Part shown: piece by piece, positions 5,305 to 5,448 of the stretch
Numbering within the stretch: position 1 is the first letter of the stretch
How the letters are laid out: every line of letters begins with the position of its first letter
Source of the DNA: Planctomycetaceae bacterium
GTDB taxonomy: Bacteria; Planctomycetota; Planctomycetia; Planctomycetales; Planctomycetaceae
DNA length: 5,448 bases
Reading direction: 5' to 3'
Assembly (NCBI GenBank): GCA_027080405.1
Contig: JALWSL010000395.1
Coordinates: forward strand, 1-5,448
Notes under the pieces: generated by a model
Seen by the model: only the letters and a program-made list of their open reading frames with translations
What the model was told of the DNA's origin: nothing
Databases searched by the model: none
Translations under genes and position numbers: made by a program

Positions 5305-5448
5305 ATGGGGATAAAGATCATCAATACTCTCATTCGATTTCGATCTGTTGCAGCCGTTTCGGCTTGGCTCCTGTTCATTCAACCCCTGTTGGCTCAGCAG
5401 AAACTGAAAGTGCCGTGGCCCGTTCTCAAAAATGCAGCAGATCAGAAA
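5305..5448 (+). CDS. Start of an exported protein of unknown function (cut by window edge)
   Basis: This frame begins with ATG at 5305 and stays open for 48 codons to the right edge. The first 30 residues make a clear Sec signal peptide: a basic N-region (MGIKIINTLIRFR), a hydrophobic core (SVAAVSAWLLFIQPLL), and cleavage expected after LLA, before QQ. The remaining visible residues (QQKLKVPWPVLKNAADQK) are not enough to assign a family. There is no clear ribosome binding site before 5305, and an in-frame TTG at 5287 is an alternative start. A second frame from the ATG at 5268 is also open to the edge and has AGAAAAG upstream, but its product is rich in Ser, Cys and His and looks non-coding. 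The gene lies 128 bases after hemW. Confidence 0.6.
   Translation, partial: MGIKIINTLIRFRSVAAVSAWLLFIQPLLAQQKLKVPWPVLKNAADQK

Overview
The window looks like ordinary chromosomal DNA from a planctomycete, perhaps near Gimesia or Rubinisphaera. This is inferred from the mix of genes: a secreted PHP-domain hydrolase, a secreted member of the neutral/alkaline ceramidase superfamily without the ceramidase C-terminal domain, a small FHA protein with a very acidic tail, a secreted concanavalin-A-like (DUF1080-type) protein, and loosely packed genes with intergenic gaps of 100-310 bases. Base composition is moderate, with no obvious compositional break. No tRNA, rRNA, CRISPR array, transposase or phage gene was found.

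Layout: positions 1-375 hold the N-terminal part of a leftward gene for an exported PHP-domain phosphoesterase-like protein, cut by the window edge. A 168-base divergent intergenic region (376-543) separates it from a rightward gene (544-2085) for an exported ceramidase-superfamily hydrolase. This protein keeps the four apparent zinc-ligand positions but has Asn where true ceramidases have the catalytic Ser. Next comes a 305-base gap (2086-2390) with several GC-rich inverted repeats, possibly a degenerate intergenic palindromic repeat. It leads into a rightward FHA-domain gene (2391-2960). A second gap of 310 bases (2961-3270) contains a bulged stem and a good ribosome binding site ahead of the ConA-like gene (3271-3993). 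Only 22 bases later begins hemW (4016-5176), a radical-SAM haem chaperone. The last 272 bases hold a short spacer with a TTGACA-centred palindrome and the start of another rightward gene (5305 to the edge) whose product begins with a convincing signal peptide.

How the genes fit together: the ConA-like gene and hemW are close enough to be co-transcribed, but no shared pathway is evident. Four of the six products appear to be exported (PHP, ceramidase-like, ConA-like and the right-edge protein), which suggests periplasmic or surface hydrolysis of polymers, lipids or phosphoesters. FHA and HemW are cytoplasmic. I do not see a coherent new multi-gene system here. The points most worth checking are the Ser-to-Asn change in the ceramidase-like active site, the structured element at 2212-2333, and the FHA protein's acidic tail ending in a short hydrophobic motif.
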